A DNA stretch of 64,000 bases from JAMXLO01 sp037201625 (GTDB lineage: Bacteria; Pseudomonadota; Alphaproteobacteria; Acetobacterales; Acetobacteraceae), in contig JBBCGR010000003.1 of the NCBI GenBank assembly GCA_037201625.1, positions 1,798,001-1,862,000 on the forward strand, read 5' to 3'. The notes beneath the pieces were generated by a model. That model searched no databases. It was not told where the DNA came from and saw only the letters and a list, made by a program, of their open reading frames with translations. Both the position numbers and the translations under genes were made by a program. Shown in pieces: positions 35,016-44,616 of this stretch. Position 1 is the first letter of the stretch. Every line of letters begins with the position of its first letter.

Positions 35016-36620
35016 TCAGGCGGCGCGGAGGATCATGTCGGCGCCCTTCTCACCGATCATGATGGCGGTGGCGTTGGTGTTGCCCGACACCACCGTCGGC
35101 ATGATCGACGCGTCGATCACCCGCAGCCGCTCCATGCCCTTCACCCGCAGCGTCGCGTCCACCACCGCCATCGGGCCGGGCCCCATCATGCACGTGCTGG
35201 TCTGGTGGAACGTCGTCCCGGCCGTCGCACGCACGTGGTTCAGCAGATCCTCGTCGGACGCCGCCAGCGGTCCCGGCATGTACTCCTCGGTCACGTAGCG
35301 CCGCATCGCCGGCGTGTTGAAGATGCGCCGCGACACCTTGAGCCCGGCCACCATCGTGTCCTTGTCGGCCTGCGTCGCCAGGTAGTTCGGCTGGATCGCC
35401 GGCGCCCGCACAGGATCCGGCGACGCAATGCGCAGCCAGCCTCGGCTCTCCGGCCGGCACGGAATGGCGACCAGGGTGCAGCCGGCGAACCGGTGCATCG
35501 CATCGCCGGTCTTCTCCGCGCTGCCGGCCAGGAACTGGTACTGCACGTCGGGCGAGGCGAGTTCCGGCCGCGTGCGAACGAACAGCCCCATCGGGCCGGC
35601 ACCGGTCATCAGCGCGCCCTTGCTCGCGAACACATACTGCATGCCGTGGTGAATGCGGCGCAGCCAATTGTGGTACACCTCGTTCATCGTCCAGACGCCG
35701 GGACCGCAACGATAGATGATGCGCCCGCCGCAATGGTCCTGCAGGTTCTCGCCCACACCGGGCAACTCGTGCACGACCGCGATGCCGTGCTGCTGCAGCA
35801 GCGCGCCGGGACCGATGCCGGAAAGCTGCAATAGCTGCGGCGAGTTGATCGCGCCGCCCGCGAGCAGCACCTCGCGCCGCGCACGCACCTGGCGGATCGC
35901 GCCGTCCTGGCTGAACTCGACGCCGACCGCACGCTTGCCCTCGGTCAGGACGCGGTGGGCGAGCGCGCGGACCTCCACCGTCAGGTTCGCGCGCGACATC
36001 GCCGGCTTCAGGTAGCCAACCGCGGCGGAGCAGCGGCGCCGGTTGCGGACCGTGAGTTGCAGCGGGCCGACGCCCTCCTGCTCGGCGCCGTTGAAGTCGG
36101 GATTGTACGGATAGCCCGCCTGCTTCGAGCCCTCGACGAAGGCATCGTGCAGCGGATGATCGGTCCGTAGGTCCGACACCGCGAGCGGGCCGCCCTTGCC
36201 GTGGAATTCATCGGCGCCGCGCTCCTGGTCCTCGGATTTGCGGAAATACGGCAGCACGTCGTCGTACGACCAGCCGGTGTTGCCGAGTTGCCGCCACAGG
36301 TCGAAATCCTCCTTCTGGCCGCGGATGTAGATCAGGCCGTTGATCGAGGACGAGCCGCCGAGAACCTTGCCGCGCGGCAGCGGGACGCGGCGGTTGTTGA
36401 ACTCCGGCACCGGCTCCGATTCGAAGGCCCAGGCGACTTTCGGGTTGTAGATGTTGCGGTAGAAACCGGCGGGAATGTGGATCCAGGGGTCGCGGTCGCG
36501 GCCGCCGGCCTCGAGCAGCAGCACGGTGGATTTGCCGTCCGCGGTCAGACGGTTGGCCAGCACGCAGCCAGCCGATCCGGCGCCGATGATGATGAAGTCG
36601 AAGTCCTGGGCGGTCGTCAC
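35016..36620 (-). CDS. GMC-family FAD-dependent oxidoreductase (choline dehydrogenase-like)
   Basis: 534 residues, full length. FAD-binding IIGAGSAGCVLANRLTADG and GMC signature 1 (PRGKVLGGSSSINGLIYIRG), signature 2 (GGAINSPQLLQLSGIGP), and at the C-terminus the catalytic region TFHQTSTCMMGPGP followed by GNTNATAIMIGEKGADMI (His then Asn). Oxidises an alcohol to an aldehyde. The frameshifted relative at 54.9-56.5 kb is a separate, diverged copy. Stands alone on the minus strand, divergent from the Dpp-type transporter. Confidence 0.92.
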   Translation of the reverse strand: MTTAQDFDFIIIGAGSAGCVLANRLTADGKSTVLLLEAGGRDRDPWIHIPAGFYRNIYNPKVAWAFESEPVPEFNNRRVPLPRGKVLGGSSSINGLIYIRGQKEDFDLWRQLGNTGWSYDDVLPYFRKSEDQERGADEFHGKGGPLAVSDLRTDHPLHDAFVEGSKQAGYPYNPDFNGAEQEGVGPLQLTVRNRRRCSAAVGYLKPAMSRANLTVEVRALAHRVLTEGKRAVGVEFSQDGAIRQVRARREVLLAGGAINSPQLLQLSGIGPGALLQQHGIAVVHELPGVGENLQDHCGGRIIYRCGPGVWTMNEVYHNWLRRIHHGMQYVFASKGALMTGAGPMGLFVRTRPELASPDVQYQFLAGSAEKTGDAMHRFAGCTLVAIPCRPESRGWLRIASPDPVRAPAIQPNYLATQADKDTMVAGLKVSRRIFNTPAMRRYVTEEYMPGPLAASDEDLLNHVRATAGTTFHQTSTCMMGPGPMAVVDATLRVKGMERLRVIDASIMPTVVSGNTNATAIMIGEKGADMILRAA

Positions 36621-36947
36621 AGGCGTTTCCTCGTTTGGCTGGAGCGGGTGTTTCGGGTTCAGCCCGAAGACTACGGCGCCGCATGGCGTTGTCCATGCGC
36701 CCGGAACCGGCGAACCGCCGGGACCGCAAGGCCGGCCCGTGCGGCATCGAGGGGCGCGGCTTCACGCCCTCGGGCCACTCTGCACGCTCCAGGCGCAGTT
36801 CGCCCGCGATGCAAGCGGTCGCCGCCTGGAAATTGACCTACGCTGATTCGGCACGGCTGAACGGCGGCGAAATTCGCCAGTAGAGATGGCATGAGGCTTG
36901 CCTGCTGGATGACATCCAGGACATCTGCATAATAAAAGGGCTTCACT
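36621..36947. promoter_or_regulatory. Divergent intergenic region between GMC oxidoreductase and peptide-type ABC operon
   Basis: 327 bp; should hold promoters for both directions. The last 60 bp before 36948 are less GC-rich (CATCTGCATAATAAAAGGGC), and a CATAAT -10-like box with AAGGG ribosome site is visible, but no well-spaced -35 was found. Frames through this stretch are shadows. Confidence 0.4.
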
Positions 36948-38477
36948 ATGCGCCATGGATCGCCGCGCGCTGGCCTCACCCGCCGCACCGCACTTGCCGT
37001 CGCCGGTGCCTCCGCGCTGGCCGCCTCGCTGCCGGCGCGCGCCGCGTCCGGCGGCACGCTGCGCGTCGCGTATCCCGCCCCGGTCGCGACGCTCGACCCG
37101 GCGAAGTTCCGCGTCGGCGGGCTCGAGTACAACTACGCGCTCTGCGTGTTCAACCGTCTGACGACGCAGGACGCGAAACTGCAGGTGCAGCCGGAACTGG
37201 CAACGAAGTGGGAAGCCAGCGAGGACCTCAAGACCTGGATCTTCCACCTGCGTCCCGGCGTGAAGTTCCACAACGGCAAGGCGTTCGACGCGTCCGACGT
37301 CGTGTTCACCTACAAGCGCCTGCTGGACAAGGAGGTCGGCTCCGTCCTGCGCGCCGCGCTCAGCGTGGTGACCGGCGTCGAGGCGGTGGACCCGATGACG
37401 GTGAAGTTCACCTTGGCGATCCCGTACGCCGACCTGCCCGCCGTCACCGCCGGTTACCAGGCGATGATCCTGACCGAGGGCGCGATGGACTCGCTGACCA
37501 CCAAGCCGGTCGGCACCGGACCGTTCCGCTTCGTGGAATACCGGCCGGGCGACCAGTTGGTGGTGGAGAAGAACCCCGAGTATTTCATTGCCGGCGTGCC
37601 CAAGCTGGACCGCGCCGTCATGCGGATCATTCCGGAGCAGACCACGGCGATCGCCGGGCTGGAGAGCGGCGCGATAGACCTGGTCTACAACATCGCGCCC
37701 GAGCAGGTGGACCAGCTCAAATCCAGCAAGGTCGCGCGGGTGGACGAAGTGACGTCGGGCACCTGGCAGGGGCTGGTGTTCAACAACCAGTTCAAGCCGT
37801 TCGACGATCCGCGGGTGCGCGCGGCGTTCATCAAGCTGATCGACCGGCCGATGCTGACCGAGATCGCAACGTTCGGCCATGGCACGCCGACGGTGACGCC
37901 GATCCCGCCGACGCATCCGTATTTCCGCAAGGACCTGCTGGTGGCGCAGGACATTCCCGGCGCCAAGAAGCTGTTGGCCGAGGCGGGGTACGGGAACGGG
38001 ATGCCGATCGAGCTGTTCATTCCGGGCGCTGAACCGGCAATGGAACGGCTGGCCACCAGTTTCCGCGACATCGCCAAGCAGGCCGGCATCACCGTGTCGC
38101 TGCGCATCGTGCCGCAGGACAAGTTCTTCGCCGAGATGGAGGGCAAGGTGCCCTTCAACGTCGACCAGTTCTACGGCCGCACCACGCCGGACCTGATGCT
38201 GTATGCCTGGTACCATTCCACCGGCTCGTGGAACAACACACTGTGGCACTACAAGAATCCGGAGGTCGACCAGATCCTGGATGCCGCGCGCGTCACCGCC
38301 GACAAGGCGGAACAGGCCAAGCTGTACGGACGGTTCCAGGAGATCGTCGCCAAGGACGGCCCGGGCGCCGTGGTCTATGTGCAGAACTTCGCCTGCGGCG
38401 TGAGCAAGAAGGTCGAAGGCTTCGCCGGCTCGCCGCTGATGTGGGCCGATATCAGTACCGTGTCGCTGACCGCGTGA
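36948..38477 (+). CDS. ABC transporter substrate-binding protein, family 5 (DppA/OppA type)
   Basis: 509 residues. The N-terminus LTRRTALAVAGASALAASLPARA has a twin-Arg-like motif before a hydrophobic core, so Tat export is possible. Family 5 hallmarks: TLDPAKFRVGGLEYNYALCVFNRLT, LRPGVKFHNGKAFDASDVVFTYKR, GTGPFRFVEY, and a C-terminal ligand lobe. Binds a peptide-like or other organic solute for the permease and ATPase encoded next. 13-bp gap to the permease. Confidence 0.92.
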   Translation: MRHGSPRAGLTRRTALAVAGASALAASLPARAASGGTLRVAYPAPVATLDPAKFRVGGLEYNYALCVFNRLTTQDAKLQVQPELATKWEASEDLKTWIFHLRPGVKFHNGKAFDASDVVFTYKRLLDKEVGSVLRAALSVVTGVEAVDPMTVKFTLAIPYADLPAVTAGYQAMILTEGAMDSLTTKPVGTGPFRFVEYRPGDQLVVEKNPEYFIAGVPKLDRAVMRIIPEQTTAIAGLESGAIDLVYNIAPEQVDQLKSSKVARVDEVTSGTWQGLVFNNQFKPFDDPRVRAAFIKLIDRPMLTEIATFGHGTPTVTPIPPTHPYFRKDLLVAQDIPGAKKLLAEAGYGNGMPIELFIPGAEPAMERLATSFRDIAKQAGITVSLRIVPQDKFFAEMEGKVPFNVDQFYGRTTPDLMLYAWYHSTGSWNNTLWHYKNPEVDQILDAARVTADKAEQAKLYGRFQEIVAKDGPGAVVYVQNFACGVSKKVEGFAGSPLMWADISTVSLTA

Positions 38478-38490
38478 GCCGCCGGTCGCC

Positions 38491-39447
38491 ATGACCGGCT
38501 ATACGCTGCGCCGTCTCGGCACCGTGGTACTGCTCCTGGTGGCGATGTCGCTGCTGGTGTTCCTGGCCACGCATGCACTGCCGTCCAGTCCGGCAGCGCT
38601 GATTCTCGGCCAGTATTCCACACCCGAGACGCTGAAGGCGCTCGAGCACAGGCTCGGCCTCGACCTGCCGCTGCCGGTGCAGTACTGGCGCTGGGCGAGC
38701 GCACTGCTGCAGGGCGACATGGGCCAGTCGCTGGTGATGGAACGCCCCGTGGCGCCGATGCTGTGGGACGCCTTCGCGCGCTCCGCCGTGCTGGCGGTGG
38801 CGTCGATGGCGGTGGTGGCGGTGGTCGGCGTCACCATGGGCGTGGTGGCCGCCGTGTGGCGCGGGCGCTGGCCGGACCACGCAGTGTCGTTCTTCGCCTA
38901 TCTCGGCATCTCGGTGCCCGAATTTTACTGGGGCCTGGTGCTGATCCTGGTGTTCGGCAGCACCTTCCACCTGCTGCCCACCTCGGGCGCCGCCGACCTC
39001 GCCGATGGTATCGGCACCTATGTCTCCTTCCTGGTCCTGCCGGTGGTGACGCTGACGCTGACCTTGCTGGCGCACGTCTCCCGCCTGACCCGCTCCAGCA
39101 TGGCCGAAGAGCTGGACAGCATGTATGTGAAGGTGGCGCGGGCGCGCGGGCTGCCGGAGCGCGTGGTGATCGTGCGCCACGCGCTGCGCAACGCGCTGGT
39201 GCCGACGATCACCGTGCTGGCGCAGGATTTCGGCTTCCTGATCGGCGGCATCGTTGCGATCGAAACCATCTTCGCCTATCCGGGCCTCGGCCGGCTGCTG
39301 ATCTTCTCCTTGCAGCGCCAGGACCTGCCGCTGATGCAGGCAGCGATCCTGGTGCTGACCGCAGTGTACTGCCTGGCCAACCTCGCCGCCGACCTGCTGT
39401 ACGGCGTGGTCAACCCGCGCATCCGCTATGGCGGCGCCGTTGAGTGA
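38491..39447 (+). CDS. ABC transporter permease, DppB type
   Basis: 318 residues, six predicted helices, starting MTGYTLRRLGTVVLLLVAMSLLVF. EAA-type loop DSMYVKVARARGLPERVVIVRHALRNALVPTITVLAQDFGFLIGGIVAIETIFAYPGLG is diagnostic of DppB/OppB. Start overlaps nothing upstream (13 bp after the binding protein); its stop overlaps the next gene by 20 bp. Confidence 0.93.
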   Translation: MTGYTLRRLGTVVLLLVAMSLLVFLATHALPSSPAALILGQYSTPETLKALEHRLGLDLPLPVQYWRWASALLQGDMGQSLVMERPVAPMLWDAFARSAVLAVASMAVVAVVGVTMGVVAAVWRGRWPDHAVSFFAYLGISVPEFYWGLVLILVFGSTFHLLPTSGAADLADGIGTYVSFLVLPVVTLTLTLLAHVSRLTRSSMAEELDSMYVKVARARGLPERVVIVRHALRNALVPTITVLAQDFGFLIGGIVAIETIFAYPGLGRLLIFSLQRQDLPLMQAAILVLTAVYCLANLAADLLYGVVNPRIRYGGAVE

Positions 39448-42220
39448 CGCCGCCGCCACCGGCCGCGTCGAGCCGCACGACCGGACGCCGCTGCTCCGCA
39501 GGCTGCTGCCCAGTGGTCTGCCGCGCGGGCTGCCCAAGGCTTTGCTGATCGGCGGCACGATCGTCGCGGTGCTGCTGCTGGCCGCGGCGCTGGCGCAGGT
39601 GATCGCGCCCTATCCGTTCGACCAGATGCATATCCGCGACCGCTTCGCCCCGCCGAGCCTGCGCTACCTGGCCGGCACCGACGAATACGGCCGCGACGTG
39701 TTCAGCCGGTTGCTGATCGGCTCACAGCTTTCCCTGCTGCTCGGCGTCGTCGCAACACTGATCAGCATGGGGATCGGCGTGCCGCTCGGCCTGCTCGCCG
39801 GCTACCGTCGCGGCCTGACCGACGAAGTGACCATGCGCGTGCTCGATCTGCTGATGGCGTTCCCGCCGATCATGCTGGTGCTGCTGATCCTCGCCGTCAC
39901 GCCACCCACGCTGATGAAGACCGCTTTCGCCATCGGCATCCTGTCGGCCCCGCCGATCGCGCGCGTCACCCGCAGCGTCACGCTCGACCTGATGAGCGGC
40001 GAGTTCATGGAGGCGGCGCGCGCCCGCGGCGAACGCCTGCACTATGTGCTGCGGCGCGAGTTGCTGCCCAATGTCTGGCCGGTGCTGATGGTGGAGGCCA
40101 GCCTGCGCATCGTGTTCGCCGTGCTGCTGGGCGCAGTGCTGAGCTTCCTGGGCTTCGGCGTGCAGCCACCCGCCGCCGACTGGGGGCTGATGATCAGCAA
40201 CGGCCGCGCCTTCGTCGATAAGGCGCCATGGATCTCGCTCGCACCCGGCATCGCCATGGGCATCACGGTGATCGGCATCAGCCTGCTCGGCGACGGGCTG
40301 CGCGAGGTGCTGGACCCGCGCCCTCGGCAACCGGCGATGAACGACGTTGTCGCGCGCGAGCCACCGCTGCTGGAGGTGCGCGGCCTGACCGTGCGCTATG
40401 GCGGCGCCGCGGCCGTGCGCGACGTTTCGTTTCATCTGCAACCAGGCGAGGCCCTCGGCATCGTCGGTGAATCCGGCTCGGGCAAATCCAGCATCGCCGG
40501 CGCCATCCTCGACTTTCTCGGCCCATCGGCGGCGATCGAGGGCGCGATCCTGTTCGAGGGACGCGACGTCACGCGGCTTCCCCGTGGCGAGCGGCGCGGC
40601 GTGCTCGGGCGGCGGATCGGCTCGGTGTTCCAGGACCCGTTCACCGCGCTCAATCCCGCGCTGCGGGTCGGGCGGCAGATCGCCGAGCCGATCGTGCGGC
40701 ATCTCGGGGTGAAGCCGGTCGATGCCGCACGGCGCGCGGTGGCACTGCTGCAGGAGATGGGCATCCGCCGCGCGGACGAAGTGGCGCGCGCCTTTCCGCA
40801 CCAGTTGAGCGGCGGGATGAAGCAGCGTGCGCTGATCGCCGCGGCGCTGGCCTGCGAGCCGCCGCTGCTGATCCTGGACGAACCCACCACGGCGCTGGAC
40901 GTGACGGTGGAGGCGCAGATCCTGCGCCTGCTCGCCAGGCTGCGCGCGCAGAAGCGCGTCAGCCTGCTGTTCATCAGCCACAACCTGGGCGTCGTGCAGC
41001 GGCTGTGCGACCGCGTCGCCGTGATGTACGCGAGCCAGTTCGTCGAGCTTGGCAGCGTGCACGGCGTGCTGGAGCGGCCGGCGCATCCGTACAGCAAGGG
41101 GTTGCTCGCCTCGCGCCCGCCGCTCGCCGCCGCCTCGCGCGGCAGCCGGCTGCCGGCGATCCAGGGCCAGATGCCGAGCGCGGCGCAGCCCGACGCGGGC
41201 TGTGTATTCGCGCCGCGCTGCCCGTTCGCGGAGCCGCGCTGCGAGGCCGGGCCGGTCGCCATGGCCGGCGACGCGGCACAGCACACGGCCCGCTGCTGGA
41301 AGGCGGACACGATCGGCGACTGGCCGCGCCAGGCTGTCGAGCCGGTGTTCCAGGAGGCGTTCCGCGCCGGCGACGCGCTGGTGAACGTGACCCATGTACA
41401 CAAGAGCTTTGCCACAAGGCGCGGCCTGGCGGCGCTGCGCCTGTCGCGTACCGGCCTGCGCTATGTGCCGACGCAGGTCGCGGCGGTCGACGATGTGTCG
41501 GTGACCATTTCGCCCGGCGAAGTCCTGGGGCTGGTCGGCGAAAGCGGTTGCGGCAAGTCGACGCTGGGCCGCGTGGCGCTGCGCCTGCTGAACCAGTCGG
41601 CGGGCAGCGTGGAGTTCGACGGCGCCGATCCCGGCACGCTCTCCGGCGCCGACCTGGCGGGCTTCCGCAAGCAGGCGCAGATCGTGTTCCAGAATGTCGG
41701 GTCCTCGCTCAACCCGCGTCTTTCGGTCGGCGAGGCGATCGAGCGGCCGCTGGTGCTGTTCGGCCTGGCGAAACCGGGCGAACGCCGCGCACGGGTCGAG
41801 GACCTGCTCGACATGGTGCGCCTGCCGGCATCGTATCGGCAGCGCTATCCGCACCAACTCAGCGGCGGCGAGCGCCAGCGTGTCGCGATCGCCCGCGCGC
41901 TCGCCACCGAGCCACGCTTCATCGTGTGCGACGAACCCGTCTCCGCGCTCGACGTTTCCGTGCAGGCGACCATCGTCAATTTGCTGGCCGATCTGCGCGA
42001 CCGGCTCGGCCTGGCCTATCTGTTCATCTCGCACGACCTGGCGGTGGTGGCGCAGCTATCCGACCGCATCGCCGTGATGTTCCAAGGCCGCATCTGCGAA
42101 ATTGGCACGCCGGCCGAATTGCTGGCGGCGCCGAAGCATCCCTATACCCGCACGCTGCTCGCCGCCGTCGCGCACGACACGGCCGACCAGCGCGCCGACT
42201 TCGAACCAGCCAACGTCTAG
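39428..42220 (+). CDS. Fused DppC permease plus two ATP-binding domains (DppC-DppD-DppF)
   Basis: A single 930-residue open frame. Residues 1 to about 300 are a DppC permease (AGTDEYGRDVFSRLLIGSQLSLLLG, the EAA loop with FMEAARARGERLHYVLRRELLPNVWPVL). From residue 304 (in-frame Met) to about 560 is ATPase 1: GESGSGKSS, LSGGMKQR, LLILDEPTTALD, ending with the oligopeptide C-terminal CVFAPRCPFAEPRC. Residues about 655-915 are ATPase 2: GESGCGKST, LSGGERQR, FIVCDEPVSALD. Both sites look competent. The Met at 304 has no good ribosome site, so true fusion is likelier than internal initiation. An uncommon order of domains in one chain. Confidence 0.88.
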   Translation: MAAPLSDAAATGRVEPHDRTPLLRRLLPSGLPRGLPKALLIGGTIVAVLLLAAALAQVIAPYPFDQMHIRDRFAPPSLRYLAGTDEYGRDVFSRLLIGSQLSLLLGVVATLISMGIGVPLGLLAGYRRGLTDEVTMRVLDLLMAFPPIMLVLLILAVTPPTLMKTAFAIGILSAPPIARVTRSVTLDLMSGEFMEAARARGERLHYVLRRELLPNVWPVLMVEASLRIVFAVLLGAVLSFLGFGVQPPAADWGLMISNGRAFVDKAPWISLAPGIAMGITVIGISLLGDGLREVLDPRPRQPAMNDVVAREPPLLEVRGLTVRYGGAAAVRDVSFHLQPGEALGIVGESGSGKSSIAGAILDFLGPSAAIEGAILFEGRDVTRLPRGERRGVLGRRIGSVFQDPFTALNPALRVGRQIAEPIVRHLGVKPVDAARRAVALLQEMGIRRADEVARAFPHQLSGGMKQRALIAAALACEPPLLILDEPTTALDVTVEAQILRLLARLRAQKRVSLLFISHNLGVVQRLCDRVAVMYASQFVELGSVHGVLERPAHPYSKGLLASRPPLAAASRGSRLPAIQGQMPSAAQPDAGCVFAPRCPFAEPRCEAGPVAMAGDAAQHTARCWKADTIGDWPRQAVEPVFQEAFRAGDALVNVTHVHKSFATRRGLAALRLSRTGLRYVPTQVAAVDDVSVTISPGEVLGLVGESGCGKSTLGRVALRLLNQSAGSVEFDGADPGTLSGADLAGFRKQAQIVFQNVGSSLNPRLSVGEAIERPLVLFGLAKPGERRARVEDLLDMVRLPASYRQRYPHQLSGGERQRVAIARALATEPRFIVCDEPVSALDVSVQATIVNLLADLRDRLGLAYLFISHDLAVVAQLSDRIAVMFQGRICEIGTPAELLAAPKHPYTRTLLAAVAHDTADQRADFEPANV

Positions 42221-42241
42221 CAGCGAAAAGGAATTTCGGAC

Positions 42242-43552
42242 ATGCCCGATCCGTTCCATCTTGCCTGGTTCCTGCAAGGCTCCTCCATCCAGGCCTGGGG
42301 CGAACCCTGGACCGACAGCATCACGAACGACTGGATGTCGGCGGACATGTTCATGGACCTGGCACGCGGCTGCGAGCGGGCCTGCATGGACTACCTGCTG
42401 CTCGAGGATTCGATCTATGTCGGTGAGACCTGGCAGAATTCGCGCGACATGTATTTGAAGAACGGCATGTCGATCCCGCGTCAGGAACCGACGGTGGTGG
42501 CCACGCTGATGGTGGCGGCGACCAAGCGGCTGGGCATCGTGCCGACACTGTCCACCTTCGCCTATGCACCGTACCTCACCGCACGCATCGTCGGATCGCT
42601 GGATCAGGTCTCCGGCGGGCGCGCGGGCTGGAACATGGTGACCGGCAGTTCCGACCTGTCGGCGAAGAATTTCGGCATGGCGCATCTGCCGCCGCACGAC
42701 CAGCGCTACGACATGGCGGACGAGTACATCGCGATCTGCAAGAAGCTGTGGGGATCGTGGGATCCGGGTGCGATCGTCGCCGACCAGCAGAGCGGCGTGC
42801 TGATCGATCCGTCGAAGGTGCACACGATCGACTTTGAGGGCCAGTACTACAGCAGCCGCGGTCCGCTGAACTCGGGACCGTGTCCGCAGGGCCAGCCGGT
42901 GATCGCGCAGGCCGGCGGGTCCGACCGCGGGCGCCGCTTCGCTGCACAGCACGCCGATACGATCGTGGCGCACGTGAAGGGCGTGGACCAGATGAAGGCC
43001 TACCGCGAGGACGTGCGCGCCAAGATGGTGGCGGCCGGGCGTGATCCCGACCGGTGCAAGGTGTTGTTCCTGGTCTCGCCGATCCTGGCGGAGACGACTG
43101 CAGAGGCGCAGGAGAAGGCGTCGCAGCGGGTGGCGAACGCGGGGAAGAGCGTCGACAAGCGGCTGGCCCAGCTTGGCTGGATCACCAATATCGACTTCTC
43201 GCAATTCGACCTCGATCAGCCGGTGGGCGAACTGACGACGAACGGGCATCAACAGAGCCTGGCGCAGTTCCTGCGCAAGGCGGGCAAGCGGACGTTGCGC
43301 GAGGCGATCGTCGCCTATACCAGCGGCGGCGCCTCGGTCGACCTGGTCGGCTCGCCCGACGCGGTGGCCTCGCAGATGGGCGAGGTGATGGAGGAGGTCG
43401 GCGGCGACGGGTTCCTGTTCTCCATGCCCAACGTCAACCGCCGCACCACGTCGGAGATCGCCGACGGCCTGGCGCCGGCGCTGCAGCGGCGCGGCCTGAC
43501 CCGCCGCGCGTATGAACACACGCAGCTACGCGACAATCTGCTGGAGTTCTGA
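42242..43552 (+). CDS. LLM-class flavin monooxygenase, NtaA/SnaA/DszA family
   Basis: 436 residues. Landmarks of the large-monooxygenase family: FHLAWFLQGSSIQAWG near the start, DYLLLEDSIYVGETW, SGGRAGWNMVTGSSDLSAKNFG, and GQPVIAQAGGSDRGRRFAAQHADTIVAHV. Relatives open nitrilotriacetate, desulfurise dibenzothiophene sulfone or act in pristinamycin synthesis, each using FMNH2 from a partner reductase; none is nearby. It follows the transporter operon by 21 bp (ribosome site AAAAGGAA), so import and oxidation are probably coupled. Confidence 0.9.
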   Translation: MPDPFHLAWFLQGSSIQAWGEPWTDSITNDWMSADMFMDLARGCERACMDYLLLEDSIYVGETWQNSRDMYLKNGMSIPRQEPTVVATLMVAATKRLGIVPTLSTFAYAPYLTARIVGSLDQVSGGRAGWNMVTGSSDLSAKNFGMAHLPPHDQRYDMADEYIAICKKLWGSWDPGAIVADQQSGVLIDPSKVHTIDFEGQYYSSRGPLNSGPCPQGQPVIAQAGGSDRGRRFAAQHADTIVAHVKGVDQMKAYREDVRAKMVAAGRDPDRCKVLFLVSPILAETTAEAQEKASQRVANAGKSVDKRLAQLGWITNIDFSQFDLDQPVGELTTNGHQQSLAQFLRKAGKRTLREAIVAYTSGGASVDLVGSPDAVASQMGEVMEEVGGDGFLFSMPNVNRRTTSEIADGLAPALQRRGLTRRAYEHTQLRDNLLEF

Positions 43553-43611
43553 TCTCGACCCCTGACGACGCCGTCCGGCCAAAGTTGCAGTGCGGGGGCC
43601 GACTTTCCCAT

Positions 43612-43694
43612 CGTCATGCCGAGGCTTGGCCACAGTATCCACGTCTTCATCCGCTGCGTGAAAGACGTGGATGGCCAGGCCATGCCATGCCGAT
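43612..43694. repeat. Palindromic intergenic repeat in a convergent gap
   Basis: CGTCATGCCGAGGCTTGGCCACAGTATCCACGTCTTCATC on the left, AAAGACGTGGATGGCCAGGCC...CATGCCATGCCGATGG on the right. It separates the LLM gene (plus) from the SDR gene (minus). Preceded by TTGCAGTGCGGGGG, also found next to the 59.6 kb copy. Confidence 0.85.
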
Positions 43695-43742
43695 GGAGCG
43701 GGGGTCGTCGATCAGCGGCCGCGCTTGCCTGGCCCCGTCCCG

Positions 43743-44504
43743 TCAGCCCAGATCGAGGCGCTTGCGGAAGTCCTCGTCGCGGAGGCTGAACTCCTTGCCG
43801 ATGAAATCATCGGCCTCCGGCGTGCACAGATAGACGATGGCGAGTGCCGGATGCGCCACCGGCGTGAGTTGTTCGCGCGGGATCCTGCTGATCATGTTCA
43901 TGCCCGATGCGCGGATCGTTACCTGCATGTCGGTGTCGGTGGTGCCGGGCTGGAAGCCGAAGACGCGGATGCCGCCGGCGCGGTGCTCCAGGTCGATGGA
44001 GCGCGTCAGCATCGCCATGCCGGCCTTGCTGGCGCAATAGGCGCTCCAGCCTTCCAGCGGCCGCAGCGCCGCGCCGGAAGAGACGTTGACGATGGTGCCG
44101 TGGCCGCGCTCCAGCATGCCGGGCAGCGCGGCGCGGACTGCGTAATACGCGCCCACCAGATTGATCTCGATGCAGCGCGCCCATTCGCGCGGATCGGCAG
44201 TCGCCACGGTGCTGATCGGCTCGATCACACCGGCATTGTTCACCAGGATCTCCGGCGGACCGAAGCGCCGTGCGGTCTCCTGCACCAGGCGCACGCAATC
44301 CTCATAGTCCGCCACATCACATTCCATCGCGAATGCCTTGCCACCGGCAGCGGTCACCGCAGCGGCATTGGCCTCCACCTGCGACACGCTGCGCGCGGCG
44401 AGCATCACCGCCGCACCCGCCTCCGCCAGCGCCAGCGCTGCCGCCGCACCGATCCCTCGGCTCGCACCCGTTACGATTGCAACTTTCCCGATCAAACTCG
44501 GCAT
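43743..44504 (-). CDS. Short-chain dehydrogenase/reductase
   Basis: 253 residues, classical SDR: VAIVTGASRGIGAAAALALAEAG cofactor loop, NNAGVIEP, VNVSSGAALRPLEGWSAYCASK with the catalytic Ser-Tyr-x3-Lys, and C-terminal PGTTDTDMQV. Catalytic residues are intact. NADH or NADPH cannot be decided. Divergent from the alpha/beta hydrolase gene (112-bp gap). Confidence 0.92.
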   Translation of the reverse strand: MPSLIGKVAIVTGASRGIGAAAALALAEAGAAVMLAARSVSQVEANAAAVTAAGGKAFAMECDVADYEDCVRLVQETARRFGPPEILVNNAGVIEPISTVATADPREWARCIEINLVGAYYAVRAALPGMLERGHGTIVNVSSGAALRPLEGWSAYCASKAGMAMLTRSIDLEHRAGGIRVFGFQPGTTDTDMQVTIRASGMNMISRIPREQLTPVAHPALAIVYLCTPEADDFIGKEFSLRDEDFRKRLDLG

Positions 44505-44616
44505 GCGACTGGCTCCCCCTGTATCCGTCTCGCTTTATGGCACAGATGGGCGATTGGACAAGCGAGGCTACCGATGAGTATCCTGTACGGCATCCAAGAG
44601 GCCTAAGGGGGAACGA

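Noticed and set aside
40337..40340. Separate start for the first ATPase domain in the fused transporter
   Set aside because: The Met at residue 304 is in frame but no ribosome site precedes it and no stop separates it from the permease; fusion is the simpler reading.
39722..42034. 770-codon minus-strand frame opposite the fused transporter gene
   Set aside because: It is a GC-rich antisense shadow: composition is Arg/His/Gln-rich with no domain, and the plus-strand frame encodes recognisable permease and ATPase motifs. The same applies to long antisense frames opposite ppx, pheT, the 507-residue gene and others.
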